A DNA stretch of 64,000 bases from JAYWXI01 sp036016955 (lineage in GTDB: Bacteria > Bacteroidota > Bacteroidia > Flavobacteriales > Weeksellaceae), in the NCBI RefSeq assembly GCF_036016955.1, contig NZ_JAYWXI010000012.1:1-64000 (forward strand), in the 5' to 3' direction. Every line of letters begins with the position of its first letter. Positions within the stretch are counted from its first letter, which is position 1. A program made the translations under genes and the position numbers. A model generated the notes under the pieces. It did no database searches. It saw only the letters and a list, made by a program, of their open reading frames with translations, and was not told the DNA's origin. Shown here one piece after another: positions 38,354 to 47,748 of this stretch.

Positions 38354-39649
38354 ATGAATAAGAAATTCGCTACGTCGGTTACGTTGGGGTTTGCTTTGTT
38401 TGCGATGTTTTTCGGGGCGGGCAATTTGGTGCTTCCTCCTTATATAGGTATTAAATCTGGCGGGCAATGGCTTTGGGCGGTGGCTGGTTTTTTGACGACG
38501 GGCATTGTGGCGCCTTTTTTAAGTGTGTTGACGGTGGCGAAGTATGGCGATTCTTTTACGGATTTGGGTCGTCGGGTTAGCCCTTGGGTGATTCGTATTT
38601 TGGCTTTTTTGATAATGTTGTGTATCGGGCCGCTGGTGGCGATACCGCGTACGGCTTCTACGACGTTCGAAGTGGGGGTATTGCCTTTGGTTCCGGGGTT
38701 TAATGGGGTGGTTTTTTCGCTTATTTTTTTCGCTTTAATATACTTGCTTTGCGTATCAAAGTCTAAAATTGTGGACATCATCGGGAATTATTTAACGCCT
38801 TTTTTGATGGTGGTTTTAGGGGTATTGGTTTTTGTGGGGATTTACCGTACGGCGGGGGTGGCTCCGTTACCGACGGATTTTTCGGCGCAGGAGGCTTACA
38901 TTTATGCTTTTCATGAGGGGTATCAAACCTTGGATGTGTTGGCGGGAGTGGTTTTTGCGGGGATTATCATTAGTGCGGCTATTGCTAAGGGGTATACCGG
39001 AGCGAAGGAACGTTTGGGGATTACCGTTTCGGCAGGGTTGATTTCGATGGTGGCTTTGCTGGTTATTTACGGGGGGCTTATTTACCTTGGGGCGCATTAT
39101 GAATCGTCTCAAGGCGGAGAAGTTTCGCGTACGGCACTCCTTTTAGGGCTTTCTCGGAGTGTTTTGGGAGGCAGTGGGACGTTGGTGGTTTCGGTGGCGA
39201 TGGCTTTAGCCTGTGTGACTACGGCGATTGCTTTAACTTCTGCGATGGGCGATTTTTTGGAGGAATGGACGAAAGGAAAGCTGAAATACCGTTGGGGTGT
39301 TTTGCTTACTTGTCTTTTTTCGGCTTATTTGTCGGTAAAATCGGTGGACGAAATCATTGAGTATGCCGTGGTGATTTTGGGGTTTGTGTATCCTGTTACG
39401 TTTACTTTGATTCTTACCATTTTGTTTTTTGGGCGGTATGTAACTTCGCCTCGGCCTTACCTTGCGGCGGTTTCGGTGGCGGCGTTTTTGGCGTTGGGCT
39501 CGGTGTTTTTGCATTGGGGAGTGTTTGCGGAAACTATTGAGAGAGGGCGTTCTTTTTTGCCGTTGTCGGCGCGTCATTTGGAGTGGGTTTTGCCTTCGTT
39601 TTTGGCATTTGGGGTTACGGCGCTTATGGATCGGGGCAGGCGGGCGTAA
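38354..39649 (+). CDS. brnQ: Branched-chain amino acid carrier (LIVCS family)
   Basis: 431 residues, about 12 helices. The N-terminus MNKKFATSVTLGFALFAMFFGAGNLVLPPYIG is family-typical, as is PRTASTTFEVGVLP. It should take up leucine, isoleucine and valine with a cation. Second gene of an operon with the DAACS symporter. Confidence 0.9.
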   Translation: MNKKFATSVTLGFALFAMFFGAGNLVLPPYIGIKSGGQWLWAVAGFLTTGIVAPFLSVLTVAKYGDSFTDLGRRVSPWVIRILAFLIMLCIGPLVAIPRTASTTFEVGVLPLVPGFNGVVFSLIFFALIYLLCVSKSKIVDIIGNYLTPFLMVVLGVLVFVGIYRTAGVAPLPTDFSAQEAYIYAFHEGYQTLDVLAGVVFAGIIISAAIAKGYTGAKERLGITVSAGLISMVALLVIYGGLIYLGAHYESSQGGEVSRTALLLGLSRSVLGGSGTLVVSVAMALACVTTAIALTSAMGDFLEEWTKGKLKYRWGVLLTCLFSAYLSVKSVDEIIEYAVVILGFVYPVTFTLILTILFFGRYVTSPRPYLAAVSVAAFLALGSVFLHWGVFAETIERGRSFLPLSARHLEWVLPSFLAFGVTALMDRGRRA

Positions 39650-39720
39650 GGTTTGGTTTAGAGACGATTGATTTCGTCGATGCTTTGCTTTAATCGTTCT
39701 AAATTAAGGAAATAAATACG

Positions 39721-39728
39721 TAAATTTG
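39721..39728 (+). promoter_or_regulatory. -7 box (TAAATTTG) of mrp
   Basis: TAnnTTTG match 22 bp upstream of the ATG at 39751. Confidence 0.5.
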
Positions 39729-39750
39729 TAGGAAATATTTATCATTGATT

Positions 39751-40857
39751 ATGCTGACGAAAACCAGAGTTCAGGAATTCCTGAAAGAGATAGAAGTAGA
39801 CGATTTAGTGAATAACCTCCAGATTATGGGGGAGGACGTTTATATTGATATGACGGCGCATTCGCCTGCAATGCACGAAAAGAAAAAATTGGAAGTGGCC
39901 ATGAAGCAGGCATTTGCTTCGGAGTTTGGGGAGGCGGTTAATCTTAAGCTTAAGATTGTTTCTCCCGAACCTACCGAAGTCCAGCAGAACCAGATTAAGG
40001 GGAAGCAGATTCCGGGGATTAAGAATATTATTGCGGTGGCTTCCGGCAAAGGAGGTGTAGGGAAGTCTACGGTGGCGGCTAATATGGCGGTTACTTTGGC
40101 TAAAATGGGATTTAAGGTAGGGCTTTTGGATGCGGATATATACGGGCCATCGGTTCCTACGATGTTGGATACGGAGGGGGCTAAGCCGGTTTCCGTTACG
40201 GTGGACGGCAGAAACCTGATGCAGCCTATTGAAAATTATGGCGTTAAAATGCTTTCGATAGGGTATTTTTCGGGAGCGAACCAGGCGGTGGTTTGGCGTG
40301 GGCCGATGGCGGCTAAGGCGCTTAATCAGATGTTGAGGGATGCACACTGGGGCGAGTTGGATTTTCTTTTGGTGGATCTTCCTCCGGGAACGGGAGATAT
40401 TCATTTGTCGATTATTCAGGAGGTTCCGGTAACGGGAGCGGTTATTGTTTCGACGCCTCAGCACGTGGCTTTGGCGGATGTGAAGAAGGGGATAGCGATG
40501 TTCCAGATGGAAAGCATTAATATTCCGGTATTGGGCTTGGTGGAAAATATGGCTTATTTTACTCCTGAGGAACTTCCGGATAACAAGTATTATATTTTTG
40601 GGAAGGAAGGGGCTCAGTTTTTGGCAAAAGACTTAGGTATTCCGGTTTTGGGTGAGGTTCCGTTAATCCAAAGTGTTCGTGAGGCGGGGGATGTTGGTCG
40701 TCCGGCGGCGTTGCAAGAGGGAAGTCGGATCGAGGCGGTTTATCAAGAATTGACGCGGAATATGGTGGAGAGTTTGGTGGAGCGCAACCGTAATCTTCCT
40801 CCTACGGAAGCGGTTAAAATTACGACGATGGCGGGCTGTTCTTCCAAGAAGAAATAA
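39751..40857 (+). CDS. mrp: Mrp/NBP35-family ATP-binding Fe-S carrier
   Basis: 368 residues: an N-terminal MIP18/DUF59-like domain (1-80), then the deviant Walker A ASGKGGVGKST (near 98-108), DADIYGPS, VDLPPGTGD and LVENMAYF. The usual CxxC in the last motif region is absent (MAYFTPEEL), a variation to note for Fe-S binding. It delivers Fe-S clusters to apo-proteins. Co-transcribed with a NifU-domain protein (26-bp gap). ATG at 39751 is used rather than a TTG 6 bp upstream. Confidence 0.92.
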   Translation: MLTKTRVQEFLKEIEVDDLVNNLQIMGEDVYIDMTAHSPAMHEKKKLEVAMKQAFASEFGEAVNLKLKIVSPEPTEVQQNQIKGKQIPGIKNIIAVASGKGGVGKSTVAANMAVTLAKMGFKVGLLDADIYGPSVPTMLDTEGAKPVSVTVDGRNLMQPIENYGVKMLSIGYFSGANQAVVWRGPMAAKALNQMLRDAHWGELDFLLVDLPPGTGDIHLSIIQEVPVTGAVIVSTPQHVALADVKKGIAMFQMESINIPVLGLVENMAYFTPEELPDNKYYIFGKEGAQFLAKDLGIPVLGEVPLIQSVREAGDVGRPAALQEGSRIEAVYQELTRNMVESLVERNRNLPPTEAVKITTMAGCSSKKK

Positions 40858-40883
40858 TAACGATATAAAAGAAATAAAGACGC

Positions 40884-41135
40884 ATGAAAAAAGACCTTCA
40901 TCAGGACGAAATCGTAGCGAAAGTGCAGGAAGCTTTGGAGAGCATCCGTCCGTTTCTTAATAATGACGGGGGAGATATAGAGTTGGTGGATGTGGAAGGC
41001 GATAAGGCCTATGTGAAACTTCAGGGGAATTGTAGCGGTTGTCCTATGAGTTCTTCCACCATGAAGTTGGGGGTGGAAGGCACTATTAAGCAGTATGCTC
41101 CGGAGATTAGCGAGGTGATAAATGTTGCGGAATAA
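40884..41135 (+). CDS. NifU C-terminal-domain Fe-S scaffold protein
   Basis: 83 residues, essentially only the NifU C-terminal domain: ALESIRPFLNNDGGDIELVD and GNCSGCPMSSSTMK with the CxxC that binds a [4Fe-4S] cluster. It pairs with the upstream Mrp ATPase for cluster transfer. Ends 20 bp before a terminator. Confidence 0.92.
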   Translation: MKKDLHQDEIVAKVQEALESIRPFLNNDGGDIELVDVEGDKAYVKLQGNCSGCPMSSSTMKLGVEGTIKQYAPEISEVINVAE

Positions 41136-41158
41136 ACTTTTACCCAACTTTTTCAATA

Positions 41159-41188
41159 AAAAAACAGTACTTTTTTGTACTGTTTTTT
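41159..41188 (+). terminator. Terminator of the mrp-nifU-like operon
   Basis: A 12-bp stem (41159-41170 with 41177-41188), T6 loop, T-run on the right. Confidence 0.85.
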
Positions 41189-41226
41189 TTATTGGATCAC
41201 TCTTCTTCTAAGAGGGGATGAAATTT

Positions 41227-41259
41227 AAAGAGCCACTTTCTAAATGAAAGCGGCTCTTT
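41227..41259 (-). terminator. Terminator of the outer-membrane protein gene
   Basis: Stem 41227-41234 with 41252-41259 plus an inner 5-bp stem. It lies between two convergent genes, 23 bp past the minus-strand stop. Confidence 0.8.
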
Positions 41260-41282
41260 TTTATAAGGTGTTTTTCTTATTC

Positions 41283-41873
41283 TTAGAATAGATACTTGAT
41301 ACCAAGACCAAGGTTTCCAAGGTTAAGACCTACAGTAGCGTTGTCGGTGCTTTTTCCACCTTCTGGCTTAACAGATTGGTATCCGAAAGCTCCCACAGTA
41401 GCTTCAACAGACCAGTTGTTGGTGATGAAGTAGTCTACCCCTGGTCTCAAGTAGAAACCGAAAGAAGAAACTTTGTTAGATGTAGTGCTGTTTCCAGCAA
41501 CAGTACTCTTTTCGCTACCCCAAGCCATTGGAACGTCGAATTGACCGAAAAGGTAGAAGTTGTTAGCAACCCCCCAGTACTTTCTGATCATTGGCTGGAA
41601 TACGAAAGACGAAACAGTATTCTTGTTGTCATTAGAATACTTTACAGTTTTTCCTTCGTAACCTACTCCAGCTCCGATTGCTACAGTTGGAGAGATGAAG
41701 TATCCAACTGTAGGAACAAAAGCAGTTTTGCTTGTTGTTTCGTTTTTTAGGTTGTCTGTAGAAGAGTTATACTGAGCAGTACCAGTAACAAAAGTTCTTC
41801 CTTCGAATCCTGAAGTTTGAGCGTTTACCGCTCCGAAAAGTGCCAAAGCACCTACTAAAAATAGTTTTTTCAT
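41283..41873 (-). CDS. Outer-membrane beta-barrel protein
   Basis: 196 residues: signal peptide (MKKLFLVGALALFGAVNAQ), then eight or so amphipathic strands (FVTGTAQYN, AFVPTVGYFISP, AIGAGVGYEG, FVFQPMIRKYW, NFYLFGQFDVP, SFGFYLRPGVDYF) and a terminal LGIKYLF with aromatic C-terminus, as in OmpA/OmpW-size barrels. Codon choice looks more biased than in neighbours, suggesting high expression. Its promoter has a TATCTTTG box 40 bp upstream. Function structural or porin-like, not determined. Confidence 0.85.
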   Translation of the reverse strand: MKKLFLVGALALFGAVNAQTSGFEGRTFVTGTAQYNSSTDNLKNETTSKTAFVPTVGYFISPTVAIGAGVGYEGKTVKYSNDNKNTVSSFVFQPMIRKYWGVANNFYLFGQFDVPMAWGSEKSTVAGNSTTSNKVSSFGFYLRPGVDYFITNNWSVEATVGAFGYQSVKPEGGKSTDNATVGLNLGNLGLGIKYLF

Positions 41874-41912
41874 TGTTTATTAACTTTAAATAAAACGTTA
41901 TTTTGTTTGCCG

Positions 41913-41920
41913 CAAAGATA
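41913..41920 (-). promoter_or_regulatory. -7 box (TATCTTTG) of the outer-membrane protein gene
   Basis: Minus-strand TAnnTTTG match 40 bp upstream of the ATG at 41873. Confidence 0.5.
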
Positions 41921-41971
41921 GGTAATCCGAAGAGGCTGGTAAAATGATTTTTGTCATGTTTTTTTAGGGGA

Positions 41972-43333
41972 CTATAAAAAGCGTTTAATCCATGCAAATT
42001 TTTTCTCGCTGTAGGGTGGGTACTTTAAGTTGGGTTCGCCCCAAAGGCTTTTCTTTAGTAAGGCTTTTTGGTGGGAAAAGGCCTCAAAGCCGAAGGCTCC
42101 GTGGTAATGGCCTATCCCAGACTGACCTACGCCTCCGAAGGGGAGGTTGGGATTGCTTAGGTGCATGATCACGTCGTTGATGCAGCCTCCTCCGAAAGAG
42201 ATCTCTTGGGTGAAACGTTGTTGCTCTTCTGCGTTATGGCTAAAGAGGTAAGCGGCCAGTGGTTTTTCGTGCTGACGGATTTGCTCCAGGGCGTCCGAAA
42301 AGGAGTCGTAACTTAATACGGGGAGCAGAGGACCGAAAATTTCTTCCTGCATGATGGCATCGTCCCAAGAAATTGGAGCAAGAAGGGTGGGGGCAATGTA
42401 ACGATGGTTTCGGTTGCTTTCGCCGCCGTGGTAGATTTTGTCGGTCGGGATGAGGGCGGATAGGCGGTCGAAATGCTTTTCATTAATGATTTTGGTGTAG
42501 TGGGGGCTGTCTTTTTGGTAGTCGAAAGCGGTAATGTAGGCTTTCAGGCGTTCCAGTAGCGGTTTTTGGATGCTTTGGTCCACCAGTAGGTAATCGGGGG
42601 CAACGCATGTTTGCCCTGCATTTAAAAATTTTCCCCAGACGATGCGTTTGGCGGCTTTGTCAAGATCGGCATGGCGGCTGACGATGGCGGGAGATTTTCC
42701 TCCGAGTTCCAGGGTGACGGGGGTTAGGTGTTTGGCGGCGGCTTCATAAATAAGCGTTCCGATTTTGGGACTACCGGTGAAAAACAGTTTGTCGAAGCGC
42801 AGCTTTAGCAATTCGGTTGTGGTTTCTACGCCGCCTTGGGCGCAAAAAATCAGATTTGGAGGGAAGTGTTGGTTCAGGAGATTGGCAATGGCTTCCATGG
42901 TATGCGGGGCGACTTCGCTGGGCTTTACGATAGCGGTGTTTCCGGCGGCAATGGCAGCCACCAACGGCGATAGAGAAAGTTGATAGGGATAGTTCCATGC
43001 GCCGATAATCAGGGTGCAGCCTAGGGGTTCCTTATGGATTTGGCTGCGTCCCGGCAGATTGACCAGGTTGGTGCCTACCCGTTTGGGGCGGGCTAACTTC
43101 CGGAGGTTTTTTAGGAAATAATCAATTTCACTTAGCACGAAAGCGATTTCGGTGGTGTAGGTATCCATCACGGATTTGCCGAAATCTTTGGCTATGGCTT
43201 CGTAAAGTAAGGGTTGGTGATCGGTGATAGCTTTGCGTAGGGTTTTTAGATGGGTTTTCCGCGTTTCCAAGGGCTTGGTGTGTTGGCCGTTGAAGAAGAG
43301 GCGCTGGCTTTGTAAAATTTCTTTAAAATTCAT
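41972..43333 (-). CDS. Aldehyde dehydrogenase, class 3-like
   Basis: 453 residues. IIGAWNYPYQLSLSPL, the nucleotide region FTGSPKIG, catalytic Glu in LELGGKSP and catalytic Cys in NAGQTCVAPDY are all present. The short length and lack of an N-terminal extension match fatty/aromatic aldehyde dehydrogenases (ALDH3 group). ATG at 43333 (MNFKEILQSQRLFF) is used; the upstream extension lacks family features. It is divergent from an SDR gene 78 bp away, so the two may serve one lipid-aldehyde pathway (inference). Confidence 0.92.
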   Translation of the reverse strand: MNFKEILQSQRLFFNGQHTKPLETRKTHLKTLRKAITDHQPLLYEAIAKDFGKSVMDTYTTEIAFVLSEIDYFLKNLRKLARPKRVGTNLVNLPGRSQIHKEPLGCTLIIGAWNYPYQLSLSPLVAAIAAGNTAIVKPSEVAPHTMEAIANLLNQHFPPNLIFCAQGGVETTTELLKLRFDKLFFTGSPKIGTLIYEAAAKHLTPVTLELGGKSPAIVSRHADLDKAAKRIVWGKFLNAGQTCVAPDYLLVDQSIQKPLLERLKAYITAFDYQKDSPHYTKIINEKHFDRLSALIPTDKIYHGGESNRNHRYIAPTLLAPISWDDAIMQEEIFGPLLPVLSYDSFSDALEQIRQHEKPLAAYLFSHNAEEQQRFTQEISFGGGCINDVIMHLSNPNLPFGGVGQSGIGHYHGAFGFEAFSHQKALLKKSLWGEPNLKYPPYSEKKFAWIKRFL

Positions 43334-43411
43334 TATCTTGGGGGTATTGAAACGTAAAGGTAAACAAAAGATTTTTTGCAAAGTCTGACGAACCATTTAA
43401 AATGAAACAAA

Positions 43412-44218
43412 ATGGAATTTAAGTATAAAAGAGTTCTGATTACAGGCGGTGCTTCGGGCATTGGGAAGATTATGGCGCGTAAGGTGTTAGAGCGGGGGTG
43501 CTCGGATTTAGTGATTTGGGACATAGATAAGACGGGGCTGGATCGGGCTGTTGCTGAGATGGCGTCTTTGGGCGGGCGGGCGCATGGCGATGTGGTGGAT
43601 GTGGCTTGTCCAGATAGTGTGGAAGGGGCGGCGCGGCGGGTGTTGTCGGAAGTCGGCGGGATTGATGTCCTTATTAATAATGCGGGGGTAGTGGTGGGCT
43701 CCTACTTTCACGAACATACTTTTGAGCAGATGGAGAAGAGCCTTCGGGTAAATACACTGGCGCCGATGTTGGTGTCCCAAATGTTTTTACCGGGAATGAT
43801 GGAGCGCAATTGTGGGGCGGTATGCAATATTGCTTCTTCGGCGGGCTTGGTGTCTAATCCTAAGATGTCGGTTTATGCGGCTTCCAAATGGGCGGCGGTA
43901 GGCTGGAGTGACAGTCTTCGTTTGGAAATGGAACATTTGGGGAACGCGGTTTCGGTAACCACGGTGATGCCGTATTATATTAATACGGGGATGTTTGAGG
44001 GGGTGCGTTCCAAGCGGATTCCTATTTTGGAGCCCGAGCGTGCTTCGGAGCGCATTCTTCGGGCTGTGGAACGGGAGCAAAAACTCGTGGCTTTTCCTTT
44101 GCCTTATGGGCTGGTTCGGTTTTTTCAGGGGATTCTTCCTTTGCCGCTTTACGATTGGGTCATGCGTCATGTTTTGGGGATTTACGAGACGATGGACGGT
44201 TTTAAGGGGCGCGGATGA
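43412..44218 (+). CDS. Short-chain dehydrogenase/reductase
   Basis: 268 residues, classical SDR: TGGASGIGK (cofactor loop), NNAGV, catalytic Ser in ASSAG and YAASK. The stretch VTTVMPYYINTGMFEGV and a hydrophobic C-terminal part resemble the retinol/sterol dehydrogenase-like group acting on lipid alcohols or ketones. NAD(P) specificity is not obvious (IWDIDK after beta2, Asp favouring NAD). A role as ketoreductase in sphingoid or capnine synthesis is possible but not shown. Convergent with corA. Confidence 0.88.
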   Translation: MEFKYKRVLITGGASGIGKIMARKVLERGCSDLVIWDIDKTGLDRAVAEMASLGGRAHGDVVDVACPDSVEGAARRVLSEVGGIDVLINNAGVVVGSYFHEHTFEQMEKSLRVNTLAPMLVSQMFLPGMMERNCGAVCNIASSAGLVSNPKMSVYAASKWAAVGWSDSLRLEMEHLGNAVSVTTVMPYYINTGMFEGVRSKRIPILEPERASERILRAVEREQKLVAFPLPYGLVRFFQGILPLPLYDWVMRHVLGIYETMDGFKGRG

Positions 44219-44223
44219 GGATT

Positions 44224-45126
44224 TTACCACTTTTTTCTTTTCACGTAGAGAAAGGTGGCCAGTACGATGGCGGCCATGAATCCTAAGGTGACGAAATACC
44301 CGTTTCGGTGGTGAAGTTCGGGCATATGGTCGAAATTCATGCCGTATACTCCGGCGATGAAGGTGATGGGCAGAAAGTACATGGAATAGATGGCCAGGAT
44401 CTTCATGACTTGATTGGCTTTTTGATCGGCCAAGGCCAGAGAAAGGGAGAGGAGGTTGGTGATTTGGGCATTGAGATGATCGAAATCGGCAATAACATCT
44501 TTGTATTTGTCTTTTAAATCCGTGATTTCATACTCGGAGAGTTTCAGGTTTTTGAATTTTTCCACCCAATCGGACGAAGTGTTCAGCACTCGGGTGTTGA
44601 GTCCTGCTTTGCGTTTTAGGCGGTAGAGTTGTCTTAGGTAGTTGGAGCGGGTGGAGGTGCTTAGGAAGATTTGGGTCTCCAGTTTATCCAAAGTGTCGAG
44701 TAGGGCGACGGCTTCGTCGTCAAAGGTTTTAATGACTTTTAGGGCTAGGGACAGAGCCGTTCGGTCGGGGGTGCATTGTTCGGGAGGCAGTTGGCGAATT
44801 TCGTTTAGGGTATTTTCGATGCTTTGGCTTGGGATTCGGTGCAGGGTGATGATTTGGTTTTCGAATAAGAAAACGCTCAATTTGGTACTCACATCGCTTA
44901 GGCTGTTGAGGCTTTTTCGTTCTTTAGCGGTGTTTTCGCGCATTAGGAAAAAATGGAAATTCCCGTAGGATTCGTATTTGGGAAGGTGGTTGGTGTCAAT
45001 GGTGTCTTCCAGGAGCAAATGGTTGATTTGATAGTTTTGGTTTAGGGCTTTCAAATCTTTTTCGGAGGGTTCTTCAATATCGATCCATTCGAGGAATTCG
45101 TTTTTGAAAATGGTTTTTGATGGCAT
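44224..45126 (-). CDS. corA: CorA-family divalent cation channel
   Basis: 300 residues. A long cytoplasmic alpha/beta and helical part is followed by two C-terminal helices with the GMN selectivity motif (AGVYGMNFDHMP) between them and a basic end (KRKKW). Forms a pentameric Mg2+ (or Co2+/Zn2+) channel in the inner membrane. The standard CorA size. Divergent from fabH. Confidence 0.92.
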   Translation of the reverse strand: MPSKTIFKNEFLEWIDIEEPSEKDLKALNQNYQINHLLLEDTIDTNHLPKYESYGNFHFFLMRENTAKERKSLNSLSDVSTKLSVFLFENQIITLHRIPSQSIENTLNEIRQLPPEQCTPDRTALSLALKVIKTFDDEAVALLDTLDKLETQIFLSTSTRSNYLRQLYRLKRKAGLNTRVLNTSSDWVEKFKNLKLSEYEITDLKDKYKDVIADFDHLNAQITNLLSLSLALADQKANQVMKILAIYSMYFLPITFIAGVYGMNFDHMPELHHRNGYFVTLGFMAAIVLATFLYVKRKKW

Positions 45127-45172
45127 AGGTGTAGGCTCTGGTGAGCGGTTTAGCTATTTTTTTAATATCGGT

Positions 45173-45180
45173 TATCTTTG
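45173..45180 (+). promoter_or_regulatory. -7 box (TATCTTTG) of fabH
   Basis: TAnnTTTG match 18 bp upstream of the ATG at 45199. Confidence 0.5.
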
Positions 45181-45198
45181 CCAAAATTAATAAAACTT

Positions 45199-46221
45199 AT
45201 GATTAAAAGCACAATAAAGGGGGTTGGGCATTATGTTCCGGATCAGGTGGTAACCAATGAGGATTTGGCTAAGAGGATGACCACCAGTGACCAGTGGATT
45301 ACCGAGCGTACGGGGATTAAGGAGAGGCGGCATCGCAGAAACCGAATTGATGAGAAGGAAACCACGGCGTTTTTGGGCTATAAGGCTTCGGAGCGTGCGC
45401 TTCGCCTGGCGGGGATGTCGGCGGAATCTATTGACTATATTATTTTTGCTACGCTTTCACCGGATTATTATTTTCCGGGGTGTGGGGTTTTGCTTCAGGA
45501 GATGCTGGGGTGTAGAACGGTTGGGGCGTTGGACGTTCGCAATCAGTGTTCGGGGTTTGTTTATGCGCTTAGTGTGGCGAATGCTTTTATAAAATCGGGA
45601 ACGTACAAGACTATTTTGGTGGTTGGTGCGGAGATTCATTCTTTTGGTTTGGATTTTTCCGATGAGGGGCGTGGGGTTTCGGTGATTTTTGGAGACGGTG
45701 CGGGGGCGGTTATTTTGTCGGCTTCGGAGGCGGAAGACAGCGGAGATATATTGGCGGTGAATATGCATTCCGAAGGGCGGTACGCGGAGGAATTGGCGGT
45801 GCTTTATCCGGGGACGAAGTACGGATGGAGCGATCGGGTGCTGAAAGAGCCCGGGGCGGTGGATTCGGGAAAAATATACCCTTACATGAATGGGAATTTT
45901 GTTTTTAAGCATGCGGTAACGCGTTTTCCTCAGACCATGATGGAGGCTTTGGAGTCGGCAGGCAAGACGTTGGAGGATTTGGATTTGTTTATTCCTCATC
46001 AGGCGAATTTGAGGATTGTGCAGTTTATTCAGGAGAAATTCGGTCTTTCGGACGAGAAGGTGTTTAATAATATTCAGAAATACGGGAATACGACGGCGGC
46101 TTCCATTCCTTTGGCGTTGAGCGAGGCGGTGGAACAGGGCAGGGCAAAGCGGGGCGATTTGATTCTTCTTTCGGCTTTTGGCAGTGGTTTTACTTGGGGG
46201 AGTGTCCTGCTTCGGTATTAG
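45199..46221 (+). CDS. fabH: 3-oxoacyl-ACP synthase III
   Basis: 340 residues with the Cys-His-Asn triad: DVRNQCSGFVYAL (Cys near 116), FIPHQANLRI (His near 267) and YGNTTAAS (Asn near 297), plus GDGAGAV and the C-terminal GSGFTWGSVLLRY. It may start fatty-acid elongation from acetyl- or branched acyl-CoA, or serve a specialised lipid. It stands alone here without other fab genes, so a specialised role is possible. ATG at 45199 (MIKSTIKGVGHYVP) is chosen over an in-frame TTG upstream. Confidence 0.9.
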   Translation: MIKSTIKGVGHYVPDQVVTNEDLAKRMTTSDQWITERTGIKERRHRRNRIDEKETTAFLGYKASERALRLAGMSAESIDYIIFATLSPDYYFPGCGVLLQEMLGCRTVGALDVRNQCSGFVYALSVANAFIKSGTYKTILVVGAEIHSFGLDFSDEGRGVSVIFGDGAGAVILSASEAEDSGDILAVNMHSEGRYAEELAVLYPGTKYGWSDRVLKEPGAVDSGKIYPYMNGNFVFKHAVTRFPQTMMEALESAGKTLEDLDLFIPHQANLRIVQFIQEKFGLSDEKVFNNIQKYGNTTAASIPLALSEAVEQGRAKRGDLILLSAFGSGFTWGSVLLRY

Positions 46222-46408
46222 CCTTTAAGGGGGGGAGATCTCCGAATGGATGGCGTTTGGGAGGGAAAAAAGCCACAAATCCGTAAAAATTGTTGTGCAA
46301 GTCCTTGTAATTTTCTACATTTGGCTCTGTTATGCTTTTGGAACCCAAGGACATCCGAAAAAACGAAAAAAAACGGCCGAAAAATTTGGTGGTTTCGGAT
46401 AATTGTGT

Positions 46409-46444
<36 letters not shown>

Positions 46445-47168
46445 CTATTCCCTAAATTCTTATAGGGGCGCGCAGGTAGGCGTAGCTTATAAAAAAAATT
46501 CGGAAAAACCAACCCTGCTTTCTTTTTTTGAGGTTTGGGGTTTGGGCGTCGTTTTAGGAAATTTCATTCCCCGAAACGACGCTTTTTTCGTTTCGATCTT
46601 TGCGGTGGCTTTAGCCATTATTCTTTTTGCTTTTTCGGAAAGGTTATTCTCAACGCTAAATCCCAAGCTAAAAGCCCGTTTTTGTTTTCATAAGTTAAAG
46701 TTTAAGTGTATCGGGGCTTTTAGCCGCCGGAAGGCCACCCCATGGCTTTCCGGCTTTCTTTCAAAACGATTTCAACCTCACAATAAAACCTCGCAGCCAA
46801 TTATGACCAAGGCGTTCCCCTTTGGTCTTCCGTCCAAAACAAAGAAAGCGGTCTTTTCCGCCCCCTCAAAAACGGGGGCGTTTAGCCGAGTTTTCAGGGG
46901 CTTGAACGTTTGGTTCTTTTGGCTCCGCCGAACCCCAGCGTTAGGTTGGTTTCAAGACCAAAGACCAAAGCACTTCCGACGATAGTCAAAAAAGTAAAGC
47001 GGCGGCTTCGTCGGAAAATAGAGAAAAAGAAAAGCATTAAAAAAGTGCGGAAGCACGGCGCAGGCGTTCATTGTTTTTTGCATCGGGAGTACGGGCATGG
47101 GATGGTAGTCTTCATAACCAACCAACACCTAACCCCATTCCGGCCCGTTTCCGATGCTTTTACCCCTT

Positions 47169-47196
47169 AACCATTAATCATTAACCATTAATCATT
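47169..47196 (+). repeat. 14-bp perfect tandem repeat before the HU-like gene
   Basis: The unit AACCATTAATCATT occurs twice head to tail, ending 8 bp before the ATG at 47205. It could be a protein-binding site in the leader or an early promoter element. Confidence 0.8.
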
Positions 47197-47204
47197 ATTA
47201 AGTT

Positions 47205-47588
47205 ATGCCAATCAAGTACAAAGTCATTCAGAAAGGGCAACCCGGGGTTGCCGGCGGAGGCGAGAAGAAATATTACGCCTCTGCAAACACGGTAAGCGAG
47301 AAAACTTTAGCCGGACTTACCAAAGACATCGAGAAAATTTCCACCGTAAGCGGCGCGGACATTAGGGCGGTGTTGTACGCCTTGGTGGATGTCATGCAGA
47401 CCGCTTTAGCGGAGGGGCAGGTGGTGAGGTTAGGCGAGCTCGGCAGTATGCGGGTGAGCATTAGTAGCGAGGGTAAAGCCACGGAGGAAGAAGTAACCGC
47501 CTCGGCAATAAAAAGCGCCAAAGTGGTCTTTACGCCAGGCTCTGACCTGAAAAAAATGTTGGCCACGCTGAAGTATGAAAAAATGTAG
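47205..47588 (+). CDS. HU-like DNA-binding protein (HIG-type), left flank of the DGR
   Basis: 127 residues. The N-terminus IKYKVIQKGQPGVAGGGEKKYYA is the extension found in Bacteroidota HU-like (HU-HIG) proteins. An HU fold follows: helix-rich part (AGLTKDIEKIS, ADIRAVLYALVDVMQTALAEG), VRLGELGSMRVSIS, and a C-terminal beta/helix end. It should bind and bend DNA. It is the paralogue of the gene at 53610-53996. A strong hairpin follows the stop, so it is probably transcribed separately from the DGR target. Confidence 0.88.
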   Translation: MPIKYKVIQKGQPGVAGGGEKKYYASANTVSEKTLAGLTKDIEKISTVSGADIRAVLYALVDVMQTALAEGQVVRLGELGSMRVSISSEGKATEEEVTASAIKSAKVVFTPGSDLKKMLATLKYEKM

Positions 47589-47594
47589 CGTGTT

Positions 47595-47648
47595 TGGAGA
47601 AAAAAACACGCGTGCGGATTTTTTTTTCACGCGTGTTTTTCTCCAAAA
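47595..47648 (+). terminator. Strong hairpin after the first HU-like gene
   Basis: A 9-bp perfect GC-rich stem (47607-47615 with 47629-47637), extended by A/T pairs and GGAG/CTCC, T-rich loop. Located 7 bp past the stop. Confidence 0.75.
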
Positions 47649-47665
47649 ACACGTGTGTTTTTGGG
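47644..47665. promoter_or_regulatory. Dyad upstream of the DGR target gene
   Basis: Two 10-bp inverted arms (CCAAAAACAC and GTGTTTTTGG) with a 2-bp centre, 84 bp before the target ATG. Candidate operator, or part of the preceding terminator, with which it shares 5 bp. Confidence 0.35.
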
Positions 47666-47748
47666 GCGCCTTGCGAAAGCCCTTGCAGAGGGCGTTTGCA
47701 GAACCCCAAAAAAACCATTCCTAAGAACAAACTTAAAATGAACAGACC

